64,000 nucleotides of DNA from Sphingobacterium sp. R2 (GTDB lineage Bacteria > Bacteroidota > Bacteroidia > Sphingobacteriales > Sphingobacteriaceae), in NCBI RefSeq assembly GCF_040760075.1, contig NZ_CP142884.1:1550001-1614000 (forward strand), in the 5' to 3' direction. The position numbers were made by a program, and so were the translations under genes. The notes beneath the pieces are model-generated. The model was given only the letters and a program-made list of their open reading frames with translations, was not told where the DNA came from and made no database searches. Of this stretch, positions 62,130 to 64,000 are shown piece after piece. Each line of letters starts with the position of its first letter. Positions within the stretch are counted from its first letter, which is position 1.

Positions 62130-63074
62130 ATGTATAACCTAAAAAAAAGAGTATTAGTATCGGGAGGAGCTGGATTTATAGGTTCACATCTGTGCGAACG
62201 TTTGCTTAAGGACGGGAACGAGGTCATCTGTATGGATAACTTCTTTACTGGGGATAAATCTAACATCGTTCACCTATTGCAAAACCCTTATTTCGAGCTT
62301 GTGCGGCATGACGTGACAGAACCTTTTTTAGCTGAGGTGGACGAAATATATAATCTTGCCTGTCCCGCCAGTCCAGTTCACTATCAGTATAATCCGATAA
62401 AAACGATTAAAACATCCGTTATGGGGGCAATCAATATGCTTGGACTTGCAAAACGGGTAAATGCGCGTATTTTACAGGCCTCTACAAGTGAAATTTATGG
62501 CGACCCACACATCCATCCACAGCCTGAGAGCTATTGGGGAAATGTGAATCCTATTGGTATTCGTTCCTGCTATGACGAAGGAAAGCGATGTGCCGAAACA
62601 TTGTTTATGGATTATCATCGGCAACACCATATTGCGATAAAGATCGTTCGGATTTTTAATACCTATGGTCCACGTATGCATCCACAGGACGGGAGAGTAG
62701 TATCTAATTTTATTATGCAAGCCTTACAAAATAAAGATATTACCATTTATGGAGAAGGCAGTCAGACCCGAAGTTTCCAGTACGTAGATGACTTGGTAGA
62801 AGGAATGATAAGAATGATGGCTGCAGAACCCTCTTTTATCGGACCAGTAAATATCGGTAACCCCAATGAATTTACTATATTCCAATTAGCGGAACAGGTG
62901 ATCTTACAGACTGGCTCAAAATCGCAGATTAAGTTTTTGCCATTACCTCAAGACGATCCACAACAAAGGAAGCCTGATATTGAAGTAGCCAAAAATTGCC
63001 TGGACTGGAATCCCAAGATTCAACTTGAAGAGGGATTGTCGAGGACAATAGACTATTTTAAAACATGTTTATAA
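62130..63074 (+). CDS. UDP-glucuronate decarboxylase (UXS-type SDR)
   Basis: A 314-residue extended SDR. The NAD-binding motif is [19 protein letters not shown], followed by [18 protein letters not shown]. The UXS-type signatures are [20 protein letters not shown] and [20 protein letters not shown]. The catalytic Tyr148 and Lys152 are in [16 protein letters not shown], and [20 protein letters not shown] follows. It converts UDP-glucuronate to UDP-xylose, which suggests a pentose (xylose) in the polysaccharide. This is the last plus-strand gene. Confidence 0.92.
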   Translation: MYNLKKRVLVSGGAGFIGSHLCERLLKDGNEVICMDNFFTGDKSNIVHLLQNPYFELVRHDVTEPFLAEVDEIYNLACPASPVHYQYNPIKTIKTSVMGAINMLGLAKRVNARILQASTSEIYGDPHIHPQPESYWGNVNPIGIRSCYDEGKRCAETLFMDYHRQHHIAIKIVRIFNTYGPRMHPQDGRVVSNFIMQALQNKDITIYGEGSQTRSFQYVDDLVEGMIRMMAAEPSFIGPVNIGNPNEFTIFQLAEQVILQTGSKSQIKFLPLPQDDPQQRKPDIEVAKNCLDWNPKIQLEEGLSRTIDYFKTCL

Positions 63075-63101
63075 AAAATTTATAGTGATTGTATTTCCCG
63101 T

Positions 63102-63896
63102 TTATACAGCGATCACTTGACCTTTATGCTGATCGATATGATCAAGGAGTGATTCATTTAAGATGGGTGAAGTTCTTAACATCTCACGAATCGGGTATTT
63201 CTCAACTATATTTTTTAAAGCGTCAAGATGGCGTTGGTGATGAAGGTCGGTTCCGACAAAATCATACATACCGGATTTCAATAGGGTCATCGCGATAGCT
63301 TTGACATCAACCCCATAGTATCGGCTTAAGGAAAGTAGATTTAACTGGAGTAAGCAGCCTGCATCTTTGATCTGCTTATAAATGTTAAAATTGCTATGGT
63401 AATAATTATAACGTTCAGGATGAGCTAGAATAGGTTTGTAACCTAATTTTTGTATATTCAATATGGTATGAAACAAAGCTTTCGATTCGGATAAATAAGA
63501 CATTTCAATCAATACATAACCGCCTGGCATTACGCATAGTTCATTTTCACGGATCAATAAAGAAAGATTTTCATCAATCATATGTTCAGCCGCGCCAAAT
63601 ATATCCACATCATTGCCGGATTTCTTTAATCCCGCTACCAGTGAATCTTTCGCATGTTCAATACTAAATTTGGTGTTCTGATGTACGCCGGCCATGATAT
63701 GTGGAGTACAGATAAACTTTTTAAGGCCTAAGCGCTGCAGTTCCTGAATATAATGTAGGGATTGTTGCACAGAGTTACTTCCATCGTCAATACCTGGTAA
63801 CAGATGGTTGTGCATGTCTACTTGTAAAAATTCCAACTGCGCTAAAGAGCGGATTGATGAAGTCTTTTTCCCAAACAAATTACTAAAAAATCCCAT
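63102..63896 (-). CDS. CpsB/YwqE-type PHP-family protein-tyrosine phosphatase
   Basis: The start at 63896 (MGFFSNLFGKKTSSIRSL) is preferred to 63923. The 264-residue protein has the PHP metal-binding motifs of CpsB/YwqE phosphatases: VDMHNHLLPGIDDGSNSV, KFICTPHIMAGVH, KPILAHPERYNYYHSN and DFVGTDLHHQRHLDAL. These enzymes remove phosphate from BY-kinases that control polysaccharide polymerisation. It is convergent with the UXS gene at the end of the exopolysaccharide locus. No BY-kinase with a Walker A is visible in the window, so its target is either elsewhere or the Wzz-like protein's relative. Confidence 0.9.
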   Translation of the reverse strand: MGFFSNLFGKKTSSIRSLAQLEFLQVDMHNHLLPGIDDGSNSVQQSLHYIQELQRLGLKKFICTPHIMAGVHQNTKFSIEHAKDSLVAGLKKSGNDVDIFGAAEHMIDENLSLLIRENELCVMPGGYVLIEMSYLSESKALFHTILNIQKLGYKPILAHPERYNYYHSNFNIYKQIKDAGCLLQLNLLSLSRYYGVDVKAIAMTLLKSGMYDFVGTDLHHQRHLDALKNIVEKYPIREMLRTSPILNESLLDHIDQHKGQVIAV

Positions 63897-64000
63897 GATG
63901 CAAATCTTATTATTGTTGTGCAAATAGTGTAGTAAAAGGACTGGTGTTTCAAGCTATATAAGTGAAGGGTAAGTTACAAATTCCTTTCCATGACTACGCG

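Noticed and set aside
63083..63117. AGTGAT/ATCACT hairpin between the UXS and phosphatase genes
   Set aside because: Only 6 bp with a long loop, and it overlaps the 3' end of the phosphatase gene; too weak to call.

Overview
This window comes from a Bacteroidota genome, most likely a Sphingobacteriaceae member such as Sphingobacterium. The evidence is SusC/SusD pairs, a HTCS-type sensor, GldL/GldM, fimbrillin-like lipoproteins, LruC/DUF4842 and DUF1735 proteins, and promoters of the Bacteroidota type (TTG, about 20 nt, TAnnTTTG). No rRNA, tRNA, CRISPR array or intact insertion sequence was seen.

1-16.3 kb is glycan-utilisation territory. It starts with the N-terminal part of one SusC gene and a decayed PD-(D/E)XK transposase-like pseudogene. 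A secreted GH43 glycosidase and a divergent HTCS follow; the HTCS is split into a sensor kinase and a separate REC-AraC regulator. A five-gene minus-strand operon then encodes a TIG/NHL lipoprotein, SusC, SusD, a DUF1735-like lipoprotein and a GH43-F5/8C lipoprotein. Two GH43 enzymes suggest an arabinan- or arabinoxylan-like substrate.

16.7-28.6 kb is mixed: a PAS histidine kinase, a fimbrillin-like lipoprotein preceded by a 63-residue peptide, a gldL-gldM pair without gldK or gldN, an MscS channel, an exo/endonuclease-phosphatase family protein, and an acyltransferase coupled to a membrane-anchored papain-like protease.

28.6-40.2 kb is the most interesting region. A complete tyrosine recombinase gene lies beside a 204-bp segment bounded by perfect 19-bp inverted repeats. 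The segment carries an outward promoter with a perfect TAnnTTTG box. As written, the promoter reads into the recombinase. After inversion it would read into a small peptide gene, a single-domain response regulator and an AraC regulator. This looks like a phase-variation switch for a regulator. Next come a frameshifted HTH gene, a glycosidase-like remnant, a second peptide plus fimbrillin-like lipoprotein unit, another AraC regulator and a LruC-domain lipoprotein. Three short peptides (19.8, 30.2 and 35.4 kb) share a Y-x-x-P-x-I head, and two of them share EQGIA.

40.3-63.9 kb is a long exopolysaccharide locus. It contains a response regulator, a sugar-1-phosphate transferase with a receiver-like N-terminus in place of the usual membrane domain, a short TolC-like protein, a Wzz-like co-polymerase, a Wzy-like polymerase, a Wzx-like flippase, nine glycosyltransferases, an acetyltransferase, two sensor kinases, a second EEP-family protein, a UDP-glucuronate decarboxylase and, convergently, a CpsB/YwqE-type phosphatase. 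No Wza and no BY-kinase with a visible Walker A motif lies in the window.
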